64,000 nt of DNA from Sipunculus nudus. Its lineage: Eukaryota; Annelida; Sipuncula; Golfingiida; Sipunculidae. The notes beneath the pieces were generated by a model. It was not told where the DNA came from, searched no databases, and saw only the letters and a list, made by a program, of their open reading frames with translations. The position numbers and the translations under genes are program-made. Position 1 is the stretch's first letter. Every line of letters begins with the position of its first letter. Positions 14,901 to 24,529 of the stretch are shown piece after piece. The DNA lies in assembly GCA_026874595.1 (NCBI GenBank), contig CM049313.1, positions 56,315,159 to 56,379,158 of the forward strand, read 5' to 3'.

Positions 14901-17900
14901 CATGCCCGCTCTGGGACAAGATCACTCGTCAACCAGGACTCGGCAACCATCTACCACTAGTACCAGGAGAAACGACGACCAGTGAATTCATCTGTCAGGA
15001 AAAACGACAACTAGCAACGTAATATCTGGAAGAAAACTAATATTGGAACGATACAGAGAATGACCCTGTGCAAGGAAGACACGCAGATTCGTGAAGCGTT
15101 CCGTAATTTTTATTTTACATATAGCTTTACCTTCCCGAAAAGGTATTTTATAATTCTTTCATATATGAAATATTAATATAAATATGTAAATTTTTATTGT
15201 TAAATTTCATTAGAAAACCCCCCTTTTGGTACATATGGAAGAGAAAAGCGGCAAAAATTGTGACTTTAACTCCTCGATGTCAGCTAGCAACGTACTGAAT
15301 AACGTTACGGCGGATAAGATACAGTTTTTATATGTTTTCATACCCATTGACTTTGTTTCGTCAAACATCATGAGCATAGTTAATGATGATTATGCTTTTC
15401 TCAATTGTTAAGCATAGCTATACTAGTATTGATCAGGTTTTTCTCAACCGTTTAGCATTGCTAGCCTATAATTCATTAATCACTCCTACTTTTCACAAGT
15501 ATTAAACATACTTACATAAACCATGCTTTTCTCAACTGTTAAGCATAACAAAAAACTGACTGTGCTTTTCTCTAGTGTTAAGCATAACAAAAAACTAACC
15601 GTGCTGTTCTCAAGTGTTAAGCATAACAAAAATCTGACCGTGCTGTTCTCAAGTGTTAAGCATTACAAAAATCTGACCGTGCTTTTCTCAAGTGTTAAGC
15701 ACACCCAAAAACTAACTGTGCTTTTCTCAAGTGTTAAGCACACCTAAAAACTAACCGTGCTTTTATAAAGTGTTAAGCATACCTAAAATCTAACCGTGCT
15801 TTTCTCAAGTGTTAAGCACACCTAAAGACTGACCTTGCTTTTCTCAAGTGTTAAGCATACCTTAATACTCAGCATGCTTTTCTCAAGTGTTTATCACCTA
15901 AAAACTAACCATGCTTTTCTCAAGTGTAAAGCACACCTAAATACTAACTGTGCTTTTCTCAAGTGTTAAGCACACCTAAAAACTAACCGTGCTTTTCTCA
16001 AGTGTTAAGCACACCTAAAGACTGACCGTCCTTTTCTCAAGTGTTAAGCACACCAAAATACTGACAGTGCTTTTCTCAAGTGTTAAGCACACCAAAAGAC
16101 TGACCCTGCTTTTCTCAAGTGTTAAGCATACCTAAAAAGTGACAGTGCTTTTCTCAAGTGTTAAGCATAACAAAAAAAACTAACCGTGCTTTTCTCAAGT
16201 GTTAAGCACACCTAAAAACTAACCGTGCTTTTCTCAAGTGTTAAGCACACCTAAAAACTAACCGTGCTTTTCTCAAGTGTTAAGCACACCTAAAAACTGA
16301 CCGTGCTTTTCTCAAGTGTTATGCATTACATAAAAGTGACTGTGCTATTCTCAAGTGTTAAGCATATAAAAATCTGACCGTGCTTTCCCAAGTGTTAAGC
16401 ATATAAAAAATCTGACCGTGCTTTTCTCAAGTGTTAAGCATTACATAAAAGTGACTGTGCTATTCTCAAGTGTTAAGCATATAAAAATCTGACCGTGCTT
16501 TTCTCAAGTGTTAAGCACACCTAAAGACTGACCTTGCTTTTCTCAAGTGTTAAGCACACCTATAAACTGACCGTGCTTTTCTCAAGTGTTAAGCACACCT
16601 AAAAACTGACCATGCTTTTCTCAAGTGTTAAGCACACCTAAAGACTGACCGTCCTTTCCTCAAGTGTTATGCATTACATTAAAGTGACTGTGCTATTCTC
16701 AAGTGTTAAGCATATAAAAATCTGACCGTGCTTTCTCAAGTGTTAAGCATATAAAAAATCTGACAATGCATTTCTCAAGTGTGAAGCATTACATAAAAAT
16801 GACTGTGCTATTCTCAAGTGTTAAGCATATAAAAATCTGACCGTGCTTTCTCAAGTGTTAAGCATATATAAAATCTGACCGTGCTTTTCTCAAGTGTTAG
16901 GCACAACAAAAATCTGACTGTGCTTTTCTCAACTGTTAAGCACAACAAAAAACTGACAGTGCTTTTCTCAAGTGTTAGCATGACAAAAACTGATCGTGGT
17001 TTTCTAAAGTGTTAAGCATAACATAAAGTGACAGTGCTTTTCTCAAGTGTTAAGCATAACATAAAGTGACAGTGCTTTTCTCAAGTGTTAAGCATAACAT
17101 AAAAGTGACAGCACCAAAAAAAATAAAAAAATAAAAATGACCGTGCTTTTCTCAAGTGTTAAGTATAATAAAAAACTGACAGTGCTTTTCTCAAGTGTTG
17201 AGCACACCAAAAGACTGACCGTGCTTTTTTCAAGTGTTAAGCATACCTAAAAACTGACAGTGCTTTTCTCAAGTGTTAAGCATAACATAAAAGTGACAGT
17301 GCTTTTCTCAAGTGTTAAGCATAACAAAAAACTAACTGTGCTTTTCTCAAGTGTTAAGCACATCTAAAAACTAACCGTGCTTTTCTCAAGTGTTAAGCAC
17401 ACCTAAAAACTAACCATGCTTTTCTCAAGTGTTAAGCACACCTAAAAACTGACCGTGCTTTCTCAAGTGTTAAGCACACCTTAATACTCAGCATGCTTTT
17501 CTCAAGTGTTAAGCATACCTTAATACTCAGCATGCTTTTCTCAAGTGTTTATCACCTAAAAACTAACCATGCTTTTCTCAAGTGTTAAGCACACCTAAAG
17601 ACTGACCTTGCTTTTCTCAAGTGTTAAGCACACCAAAAAACTGACCGTGCTTTCCTCAAGTGTCATGCATTACATTAAAGTGACTGTGCTATTCTCAAGT
17701 GTTAAGCATATAAAAATCTGACCGTGCTTTCTCAAGTGTTAAGCATATAAAAAATCTGACAATGCATTTCTCAAGTGTGAAGCATTACATAAAAATGACT
17801 GTGCTATTCTCAAGTGTTAAGCATATAAAAATCTGACCGTGCTTTCTCAAGTGTTAAGCATATAAAAAATCTGACCGTGCTTTTCTCAAGTGTTAAGCAC

Positions 17901-20900
17901 AACAAAAATCTGACTGTGCTTTTCTCAACTGTTAAGCACAACAAAAAACTGACAGTGCTTTTCTCAAGTGTTAGCATGACAAAAACTGATCGTGGTTTTC
18001 TAAAGTGTTAAGCATAACATAAAGTGACAGTGCTTTTCTCAAGTGTTAAGCATAACATAAAGTGACAGTGCTTTTCTCAAGTGTTAAGCATAACATAAAA
18101 GTGACAGCACCAAAAAAAATAAAAAAATAAAAATGACCGTGCTTTTCTCAAGTGTTAAGTATAATAAAAAACTGACAGTGCTTTTCTCAAGTGTTGAGCA
18201 CACCAAAAGACTGACCGTGCTTTTTTCAAGTGTTAAGCATACCTAAAAACTGACAGTGCTTTTCTCAAGTGTTAAGCATAACATAAAAGTGACAGTGCTT
18301 TTCTCAAGTGTTAAGCATAACAAAAAACTAACTGTGCTTTTCTTAAGTGTTAAGCACATCTAAAAACTAACCGTGCTTTTCTCAAGTGTTAAGCACACCT
18401 AAAAACTAACCATGCTTTTCTCAAGTGTTAAGCACACCTAAAAACTGACCGTGCTTTCTCAAGTGTTAAGCACACCTAAAAACTGACCGTGCTTTTCTCA
18501 AGTGTTAAGCACACCTAAAAACTGACCGTGCTTTTCTCAAGTGTTAAGCACACCTAAAAACTGACCGTGCTTTTCTCAAGTGTTAAGCACACCTTAAGAC
18601 TGACCATGCTTTTCTCAAGTGTTATGCACACCTTAAGACTGACCGTGCTTTTCTCAAGTGTTAAGCACACCTAAAAACTAACCGTGCTTTTCTCAAGTGT
18701 TAAGCACACCTAAAAACTAACCGTGCTTTTCTCAAGTGTTAAGCACACCTAAAAACTGACCGTGCTTTTCTCAAGTGTTAAGCACACCTATAAACTGACC
18801 GTGCTTTTCTCAAGTGTTAAGCACACCTAAAAACTGACCATGCTTTTCTCAAGTGTTAAGCACACCAAAAAACTGACCGTGCTTTTCTCAAGTGTAAAGC
18901 ACACCAAAAAACTGACCGTGCTTTCCTCAAGTGTTATGCATTACATTAAAGTGACTGTGCTATTCTCAAGTATTAAGCATATAAAAATCTGACCGTGCTT
19001 TCTCAAGTGTTAAGCATATAAAAAATCTGACAATGCATTTCTCAAGTGTGAAGCATTACATAAAAATGACTGTGCTATTCTCAAGTGTTAAGCATATAAA
19101 AATCTGACTGTGCTTTCTCAAGTGTTAAGCATATAAAAAATCTGAACGTGCTTTTCTCAAGTGTTAAGCACAACAAAAATCTGACTGTGCTTCTCTCAAC
19201 TGTTAAGCACAACAAAAAACTGACAGTGCTTTTCTCAAGTGTTAGCATGACAAAAACTGATCGTGGTTTTCTAAAGTGTTAAGCATAACATAAAGTGACA
19301 GTGCTTTTCTCAAGTGTTAAGCATAACATAAAGTGACAGTGCTTTTCTCAAGTGTTAAGCATAACATAAAAGTGACAGCACAAAAAAAAAAAAAAAAAAC
19401 GACTGTGCTTTTCTCAAGTGTTAAGTATAACAAAAACTGATTGTGCTTTTTTCAAATGTTAAGCATAACAAAAATCTGACTGTGCTTTTCACAAGTGTTA
19501 AGCACAACAAAAATCTGACCATGCTTTTCTCAGGTGTTAAGCACAACAAAAAACTGACCATGCTTTTCTCATATGCATGTGGGTGTTAGAGTAGGGTGGT
19601 TAGATCCGTGGGGACCATCTACATTTAAGTGAGACAGGGAAAGTATCTAGGGGACTATCCACTATATTTGATTCAGTTAGGATGGATCCGTGTGAACCGT
19701 CCACAACCTAGTGAGCCACAGAGGAGGGTCCTGTGGGTATCATCCACAATTTAATGATTGAGGAGGATGGATCCGCGGGGATCATCCACAATTTAGCGAG
19801 TCAGTGAGGACGGACGCTTGGGGTCCATCCACCATTAAGTGAGACAGGGGATAGATCTGTGGAGATCATCCACAATTTAGCGAGTCAGGGAGGATGGATC
19901 CATGGGGACCATCCACAATTTAGTGAGTCAGGGAGGATGGATCTGTGGGGACCATCCGCCATTAAGTGAGACCAGGGATAGATCTGTCAAGACATGCTCA
20001 GAGTACAGCTTTTATTTGAGCAAGCCCAGGACTTAGTTTTAACATAAATGGTTGCCCTGTAGGTTGCAGTCCTATTAAGCAATTAAGCGTTACATTGTTT
20101 TCTAGAAAAGGTGTATTTGTATAGCAAACCTGTGAGCTAATGCGATGTTGTGGCGTCGTCTGTCGTCCTCTTTACGTTAACCCATACTAACTCGAAAATG
20201 ATAGGAGCTGGCATCACAAAATTTTATGCAAAGTATTAGCCATCTGAAAAACTCTATCGGATTTTGCTTATTTTTTGGCTAACTGCATTTTCTTAGATTT
20301 TATTGAGATAAAGCTTAAAAACCTTAAAAAATCTTCTCCTCTGAAACATTTCAGCCAAATTGTTCAATATTTCACAGAAATAATCTCTTATACCATCTCT
20401 CTCAAGTTTGTTAGAATGGTTCAAGTTCGGTGAATTTTGGCCAAGTTACAGGAAGTTGAACTTAGTCATCTGTCAAAAAAAACATTCTAAAATGACAGTC
20501 TCAGAAATGGCCGGAGCTATCATCACCAAATTTTATGCCAGTGTTGGTCACATGAGTCATATATGAAATTCAGGTATTGATGGTGCCACCTGCATTGACC
20601 TTTTTTGTTCGGGGATCATCAGTCATCTGTACATTAACCCATAATCTCTCATGGATAGCAGGAGCTGACATCCCTAGATTTTATGCAATAATCTGTCACA
20701 TATCAAATGTTGTTGGATTCAGCTTATTTTTTTTTTGCTATCTGCATTTACTTAGATTTTATAGGGGAAAAGCTGAAAAACCTTTAAAATTTGAGTCTTC
20801 TTCTTGTAAATGGTCCAGCCAAATTGTTCAATATCTTACAGAAATGATCCCAGAGGCAAGCCCTCTCAAGTTTGTTCAAATGGTTTGCGTTTGATGAATT

Positions 20901-23900
20901 TTGGCCAAGTTACACAAATTTGAACTTGGCATTTGGCCAAGTAAGCATACTGACATAGCAGTCTCATAAATGACTGGAGCTAGCATCACCAAATATTGTA
21001 CAAATATTGGTCTCATGACTCATATTTGAAATAACTGATTTTGTGGCGCCACCTACATTGACCTGTTTTTTATGGGCAAAAATCTTTTAATTTTAGCCTC
21101 TTTCAGCTTAAAAATGTTTATGATGAAACTGTCAAGTTGAATCGTTCAATTTTTCACAAGAATTATTCTAGGATATGGTTCTTTCAATCATATAAGAATA
21201 GATGGAGTTTGTTGATTTTTGGTTGAGTCTTGAAAAGCTTTAGTTGGTCTTATGGCCATTATTAAGTCTATTTCAAACTGAGGACTGCAATAGTGTTCTT
21301 CTACAAAATTGTTGCTTCAATTATAACTTCTGTAACATTGCCCAAAAATATTCTCAGGTGGCCTTTGTTCAAGTTAACTTGAATGATATTTGGCAGAATT
21401 ATTGGACTTTTAACAATAAAAGCACTATTTCTTTTATTATTCTATATATTTTGATAAAAGTCATGAATATGTCAGCTTGAAAAAAAGCATTTAAGCCAAA
21501 GTCTTTCAGTATGTGTAAACAGATTTACCAACATTGTGTCTGTATCTTTAAATAGGTTGAGAAACTGCCAACTGTTTCTGATTTGGCAACAGGTCAACAG
21601 AGTTCATTCAGATATATGTCAAGAGGTTAATCAGTGAAACAGGCACAAGGCATGTGATCACCTCATGGGTGTCATGTGAACACCTCATTGGCACCATGTG
21701 ATCACCTCTTGGGTAGCATGTGACCACCTGATTGGTATCATGTGATCACCTCATGGGTGTCATGCCCCTCAGGGCTGCATGTGGAGCCAATCTCTGAGCT
21801 TATGCAATGGTGTGACTACTATTTCAGATTTAGCAACAGGCCAAAGATCAGTCTGAATCTATTTATAGCTTTGGCAGACTGCCAACTGTATCAGATTGGA
21901 CAACAGGTCAAGAGTTCACTCAGTGCAGCCAGGTATATGTCAAGATTTCACTCAGTGCAGTAGCTGCATTCTATTTTTAGCTTTGGCAGCCTGCCAGTTC
22001 AGCCTGGATCTATTTATATCTTTGGCAGACTGCCAACTGTGTCAGATTATGCAACAGGTCAAAAATTCACTCAGCGCAGCCAGGTTTAGGTAAAAAATCA
22101 CTCAGTCTAGTCAGGTGCAGGTCAAGGGTTCACTCAGTGCTGTAGCCTGAGTCAGGAATTTGTCACAGTTCACTTCGGGCAAATGCCTTTCTCACCTAAG
22201 CCTGGTCAGCCCAGTGCATTAGACTCAAGGTAAGAATGTTGTATTGGCCTGATATTTTGACCTTCCTATGCATCTTTGATGGCTTTCTTGTTCACAAGAC
22301 AGGTGTCGCCACCTACAATGACGTTTGCACAGTGTATGTGCCTGCTTAACTTATAGAGGAATTTGATATATCAGCCTGAACTGGGCATATTTATACATAA
22401 CGGATTGCTTTGTTGTAACAAGACTGGTGGTGCCACCTACAATAATTTTTTAACAGTGTATGGCCCTGCTTATTTCTCAGGAGGGGTTTGATATTTCAGT
22501 CTGAAATTGGGCACATGTATATATCTCTGATAGCTTCATTGTATACAAGACTAGTGGTGCCAGCTACAATCAATTTTGTGTTATGTGCACTGATGCCAAA
22601 ATTTCAGCAGTGATGTTTGTGTAATTGTTTTTTATTCAAAATGTTTAGTACCAGCATTGTTCATATACATGTTACACGTGTACTTGAAAAAGTAATGGTC
22701 AAGCATTGAAGCATTATACCTTGTGTATATCCCATTGCACAGGTTCACATAAGGCCTGTAGGCCTTGTTAATATCAAAATATTGAGACAGCATCTGTAAA
22801 TTTGCAGCAAACCAGGGTTTTAGGTTCCATGTTTTTAGTGTTTGCTACCTATGTGAATAGTTGTCAACATGACAACATCATGCATTCTGTCTTCTTGAAA
22901 AGATATCATTAAAGTCAGACCACAGTAGGTTTATTACTGGTACATTTCCTTGATTTTTAATGTGATCAAACAAAATTAAGGAAGAGAAGAAAATGTTAAG
23001 ACAAAATTTGTATAATAGTCCAGATTCTAAGTAACAGATTGTGCTGCTGTGTATGTAGCTTTGTGTTTAAATTGTGAAAATAAAGTGCTTTTGAGTAGAT
23101 CAAAGATTGTGCATGGAGGGTTTAAAATTTTAAATTGCTTAAGTTTGATTACAGTAAAAATGATGCCATATTAAAAGTGTTGGTTTTTTTTGTGGTAATA
23201 AATATGGGTTAAATATTACCTTTTTGTTTGTTTCAGAATTATGTCTCACATCAAATGTGAAAGGCGGTGTAGTCTCAGACTATGACCAACACCACTTTCA
23301 ACACTGGTTTACCAAGAATCATCCCATTATCATCTGTGTAAGTTCTCTGCCACATGCAAGTTATCTCATCTTATTAAAGAATAATCAGCTATCGTATCTG
23401 CTGAAACAAAGTCTCATGGATAAATGATTTCAGCTAAGTTTTGCTGCTGCTTTTATTCTCAAGAAACTCCTCTGAGACCCGCAAACAGATCTTTTTAAAA
23501 CCCAGTATCACTATTTGGTCACATGTGAACTGGTGAATAACAACAATTGGTGGTAACAAGGAGTGTTCACTTTTATGAATAGGATAAAATGCAAAATTGT
23601 CAACAATTTCAAGATAATACCATCATTAAGTTTATAGATATTTCATATTTTCCTCAGTCATCTATCAGTTATGTATTTGATATTAATTAAGAAATCAAGG
23701 ATATGGTATGCATCATTTGTTGAATCATAAATGTTTGTCTATATATGTTGTTGAATGTTTGTAAATGTCATGATATTAATCAAATTTATTTTAAGACAAA
23801 AATGTTCAAACTTTTGCAGAATGTGGTGAGAGTCGAGAAAATGTTCTGGGGGGGGGGGGGGGGGTTGTCCCCCTTGTCACAAGATGGGGGGACGGGGTGT

Positions 23901-24436
23901 CCATGATGAGACTATTGCGCATATGCAGCAAATCACCGTAGTTACATGTTTTTTTAACAAACTTACTTTTTGTAGATATGCATGCTCATACATTCATCAC
24001 AGAGACCTGTATAACAACTCAGTTTTACCAAGAAATACCTACAGTTTATTAATATTGTTAAGGGGTGACGTAAAAGCGGACCGAACTGGCTTGCTAGTGA
24101 AGCTTGCTTTGCTAGCGAAGCGGTTGGTACGCTGGACTTGTGTGCCACCAACATGGGTTCGAAATGGGGCTTTTACATGTGGGGGTGTTTAATATGCAGA
24201 AAAAAACAATATCCAAGAAATCAAATATTTTAATGTTTCAGACTGATGATAAAGGAGTTTTTTCTACCTCCCTGTCAGAAGAGTATCTTATTACTGCAAG
24301 AGTGTTCAACTTGTCTGCAGACCAAATATGGCAGCTATCTCACAGCGGCATAGACAGTATATTTGCTGGTGATGAAGTCAAGGACACTTTAAGGGCAAAA
24401 TGGAAGTTGTTAAAGAAGTCATTGTTCCCGGGATAA
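5857..24436 (+). CDS. ADAL: ADAL, N6-methyl-AMP deaminase (adenosine deaminase-like), 5' end missing; six exons
   Basis: Join 5857-5917, 8615-8911, 11436-11516, 13531-13672, 23237-23337, 24242-24436. All introns are GT-AG and phases agree (877 nt, 291 residues plus stop). The order and wording match animal ADAL: CF.MF..IHQL, KYLELRTTPR, LALHLSE, DRLGHG, CLTSNVK, TDDKGVFST and a terminal FAGDEVKDTLRAKW-like helix. Seen active-site elements are the His and Glu of HLSE, the GHG histidine and the Asp pair of TDD; in the adenosine deaminase family these bind zinc or act in hydrolysis. The family deaminates N6-methyl-AMP to IMP in the cytosol, in purine salvage. The HxH metal motif, expected about 45 residues earlier, is not in the window, so the first exons lie further left. 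The length from CF to stop matches human ADAL from about residue 67. Adenosine deaminase proper is less likely, because the KYLELRTTPR block and short C-terminus are ADAL-like. Confidence 0.93.
5918..8614. other. ADAL intron, unremarkable
   Basis: AT-rich, no repeat family or conserved ORF recognised. Short ORFs present here have no recognisable domains. Confidence 0.4.
8615..8911 (+). CDS. ADAL: ADAL exon with KYLELRTTPR block
   Basis: 297 nt, 99 codons, phase 0 at both ends. It encodes ITYDVIHEF, then KYLELRTTPR, then ATGMTKKSYI, LAIDRR and GIDLSGLPL, all recognisable ADAL core strands. The donor GTAGGT at 8912 was preferred to a GT four bases later, because only the former joins in frame to the next exon (LPL-AGDARHF). 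The open frame runs on into the intron, so the exon end rests on splice signal and phase, not on a stop. Confidence 0.92.
9061..10330 (+). mobile_element. Dispersed repeat with palindromic terminus and tandem core
   Basis: It begins with a 25-base near-palindrome (CTCAGCTGACT, GTA, AGTCATCTGAG; 9061-9085). The same terminus, reversed, closes the element at 62640-63262. Both then have CTTTGTCCGTC and an AAAAATCTCCTTGG block. The body from about 9590 is a tandem array described separately. No protein-coding capacity. A CTAA follows the hairpin when read on the - strand, which vaguely recalls Helitron 3' ends, but the other copy lacks it. Family therefore unresolved. Confidence 0.6.
9590..10330 (+). 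repeat. ~146-bp tandem array, each unit with a DR1-type AGGTCA repeat
   Basis: DR1 words (AGGTCA-A-AGGTCA or close variants) start at 9689, 9834, 9980, 10124 and 10271: spacings 145, 146, 144 and 147. Most are followed directly by a third AGGTCA. Two unit types alternate (one with GATGATAACTCCAG and CCACTAAAG, the other with TTTAAAA and TTTTCATC), giving a ~291-bp dimer. DR1 is the binding pattern of RXR homodimers, HNF4 and PPAR-RXR type receptors; binding here is inference. Confidence 0.75.
10684..11172. mobile_element. 489-bp TTAA-flanked inverted-repeat element
   Basis: TTAA at 10680-10683 and 11173-11176 bracket AGGGACATAATC at the left and GATTGGGCCCCT at the right; the ends match in 9 of 12 positions when inverted. 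TTAA duplication is typical of piggyBac-like transposition. The interior is GC-richer (CGCAGCACGCGGCCC) and has no ORF. Could be chance ends, since TTAA is common in this AT-rich DNA. Confidence 0.5.
11436..11516 (+). CDS. ADAL: ADAL exon with HLSE metal/catalytic motif
   Basis: 81 nt, 27 codons, acceptor TTTCAG, donor GTAAGT. It reads AGDARHFIPVFQDAREKGLK followed by LALHLSE. In the adenosine deaminase fold the His of HLSE is a zinc ligand and the Glu takes part in catalysis. Too short for ordinary ORF finding, but clear from alignment with the GLKLALHLSE block of vertebrate ADAL. Confidence 0.9.
11517..13530. other. ADAL intron, unremarkable
   Basis: AT-rich sequence with no recognised exon or repeat family, apart from a long T-rich stretch before the acceptor at 13530. 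Confidence 0.4.
13531..13672 (+). CDS. ADAL: ADAL exon with DRLGHG motif
   Basis: 142 nt: 47 codons plus one base. The acceptor is CTTTAAG and the donor GTTAGT. It reads APGQNTETQAVLEQIPPDRL then GHGVFLHPDCGG and LMEQHRIPL. The GHG histidine is the conserved catalytic histidine of the family. The split codon G|AA gives the Glu that opens ELCLTSN in the next exon, nearly 9.6 kb away. Confidence 0.9.
13673..15387. other. Start of the 9.6-kb ADAL intron, with GC-richer unassigned segment
   Basis: 13673-14160 is ordinary. 14160-15100 is GC-richer (ATGGCGGCAC, GGCGGCGCCGGGCG) and has an 18-G run at 14303-14320. No coding domain recognised in any frame. It may be an old transposon fragment; no ends were found. 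Confidence 0.35.
14303..14320 (+). repeat. 18-base G homopolymer
   Basis: Uninterrupted G run. Such tracts can form quadruplexes and are also error-prone in assembly. Confidence 0.9.
15388..19571 (+). repeat. ~4.2-kb satellite of ~36-bp hairpin units
   Basis: About 110 units, estimated from length over period. The core of each is GTGCTT, then TTCTCAAGTGTT, then AAGCAC: arms GTGCTT and AAGCAC pair perfectly and frame a 12-base loop with CTCAAGTG. The core is strongly conserved. The spacer between cores varies in sequence and length (ACCTAAAAACTGACC, ATAACATAAAGTGACA, ATATAAAAATCTGACC), so period drifts between about 33 and 40. The left edge (15388-15520) holds diverged units. The first regular units are exactly 36 bp and so give a 12-residue-periodic ORF that is not a gene. 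The array lies wholly in the ADAL intron. Confidence 0.97.
19596..19990 (+). repeat. ~42-bp minisatellite with GGATGG/CCATCC arms
   Basis: About ten diverged units of GGATGGATCC.TGGGGACCATCC then ACAATTTAGTGAGTCAG or ATTAAGTGAGACAGG. GGATGG and CCATCC are inverted arms around an ~11-base loop. It begins about 25 bases after the satellite ends, yet shares no obvious sequence with it. Confidence 0.9.
20124..22768. mobile_element. Long dispersed repeat, copy 2
   Basis: Sister of 3058-5472, with the same ends (AGCAAACCTGTGAGC at left, AGGCCTGTAGGCCTTGT at right). It contains two tandem ~450-bp blocks (from about 20175 and 20630) sharing TTAACCCATA, GGAGCT(G/A)..ATC, AGCCAAATTGTTCAATAT and TCTCAAGTTTGTT. 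These are followed by GGTG-type palindrome units near 20580, 21042, 22299 and 22425, and by repeats of TTTGGCAGACTGCCAACTGT with AGGTCAA and TTCACTCAG words (21830-22140). No coding potential seen. Confidence 0.6.
21652..21761 (+). repeat. Five 22-bp units containing TGATCA
   Basis: Units ATGTGATCACCTCATGGGTG-TC repeat five times with a few substitutions. The first and fifth are identical, which suggests recent unit exchange. It lies inside the long dispersed repeat. Confidence 0.88.
22769..23236. other. ADAL intron before the ELCLTSN exon
   Basis: AT-rich; nothing recognised except the T-rich acceptor tract. Confidence 0.4.
23237..23337 (+). CDS. ADAL: ADAL exon with ELCLTSN motif
   Basis: 101 nt, acceptor TTTCAG, donor GTAAGT. 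It reads (E)LCLTSNVKGG, then SDYDQHHFQHW and NHPIIIC. The CLTSN block shapes the active site in the family, and the HP.I.C strand leads directly into the TDD metal site of the last exon. The end is phase 0. Confidence 0.9.
23848..23864 (+). repeat. 17-base G homopolymer
   Basis: G run followed by TTGTCCCCC, which can pair with it. It is in the last ADAL intron, about 380 bases before the acceptor. Confidence 0.9.
24066..24180 (+). mobile_element. tRNA-derived SINE head (box A and box B)
   Basis: TAGCGAAGCGGTTGG (24113-24127) fits the RNA polymerase III box A pattern, and GGTTCGAAA (24156-24164) fits box B, at tRNA-like spacing (45 bases from T8 to the TTCGA). The CTGGACTTGT between them resembles the anticodon arm of a Thr-type tRNA, but the 3' half of that arm does not pair, so this is not a functional tRNA. 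An extra GCTAGTGAAGC just upstream looks like a duplicated box A. No clear tail or target duplication. Confidence 0.55.
24242..24436 (+). CDS. ADAL: ADAL terminal exon with TDD metal site
   Basis: 195 nt including TAA. It begins TDDKGVFSTSLSEEY and ends KWKLLKKSLFPG. The Asp pair of TDD is the zinc ligand and catalytic neighbour in the family. The C-terminus is about as long as in vertebrate ADAL. The acceptor AATGTTTCAG lies only about 60 bases after a tRNA-like repeat. Confidence 0.92.
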   Translation, partial: TDDKGVFSTSLSEEYLITARVFNLSADQIWQLSHSGIDSIFAGDEVKDTLRAKWKLLKKSLFPG

Positions 24437-24472
24437 CTGGACATTTTACCTTAGGTATTTTAAGAATTTTTA

Positions 24473-24478
24473 AATAAA
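24473..24478 (+). terminator. ADAL: Poly(A) signal of ADAL
   Basis: A canonical AATAAA lies 37 bases after the ADAL stop, followed by a T-rich stretch with GTGTGATT-like sequence (TTTTCTTGTTGTGTG) that suits a downstream element. This implies a very short 3' UTR of about 60 bases. No other + strand signal lies closer. Confidence 0.7.
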
Positions 24479-24529
24479 ATTATTTTGAGTACTTCTGTTT
24501 TCTTGTTGTGTGATTAATATGATATTTAC

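Noticed and set aside
15523-15747. 74-residue ORF with a 12-residue periodic LTVLFSSVKH motif
   Set aside because: Falls exactly on the first 36-bp satellite units; later units change length and break the frame. Not a repeat protein.
15388-19571. CRISPR array
   Set aside because: Regular repeats, but spacers are related to each other and the host is an animal; this is a satellite.
23848-23875. CRISPR-like or origin-like structure at the G run
   Set aside because: Simple homopolymer in an animal intron; no spacer-repeat pattern.
24113-24180. Functional tRNA gene
   Set aside because: Box A and B fit, but the anticodon stem does not pair and no acceptor stem closes; better read as a SINE head.
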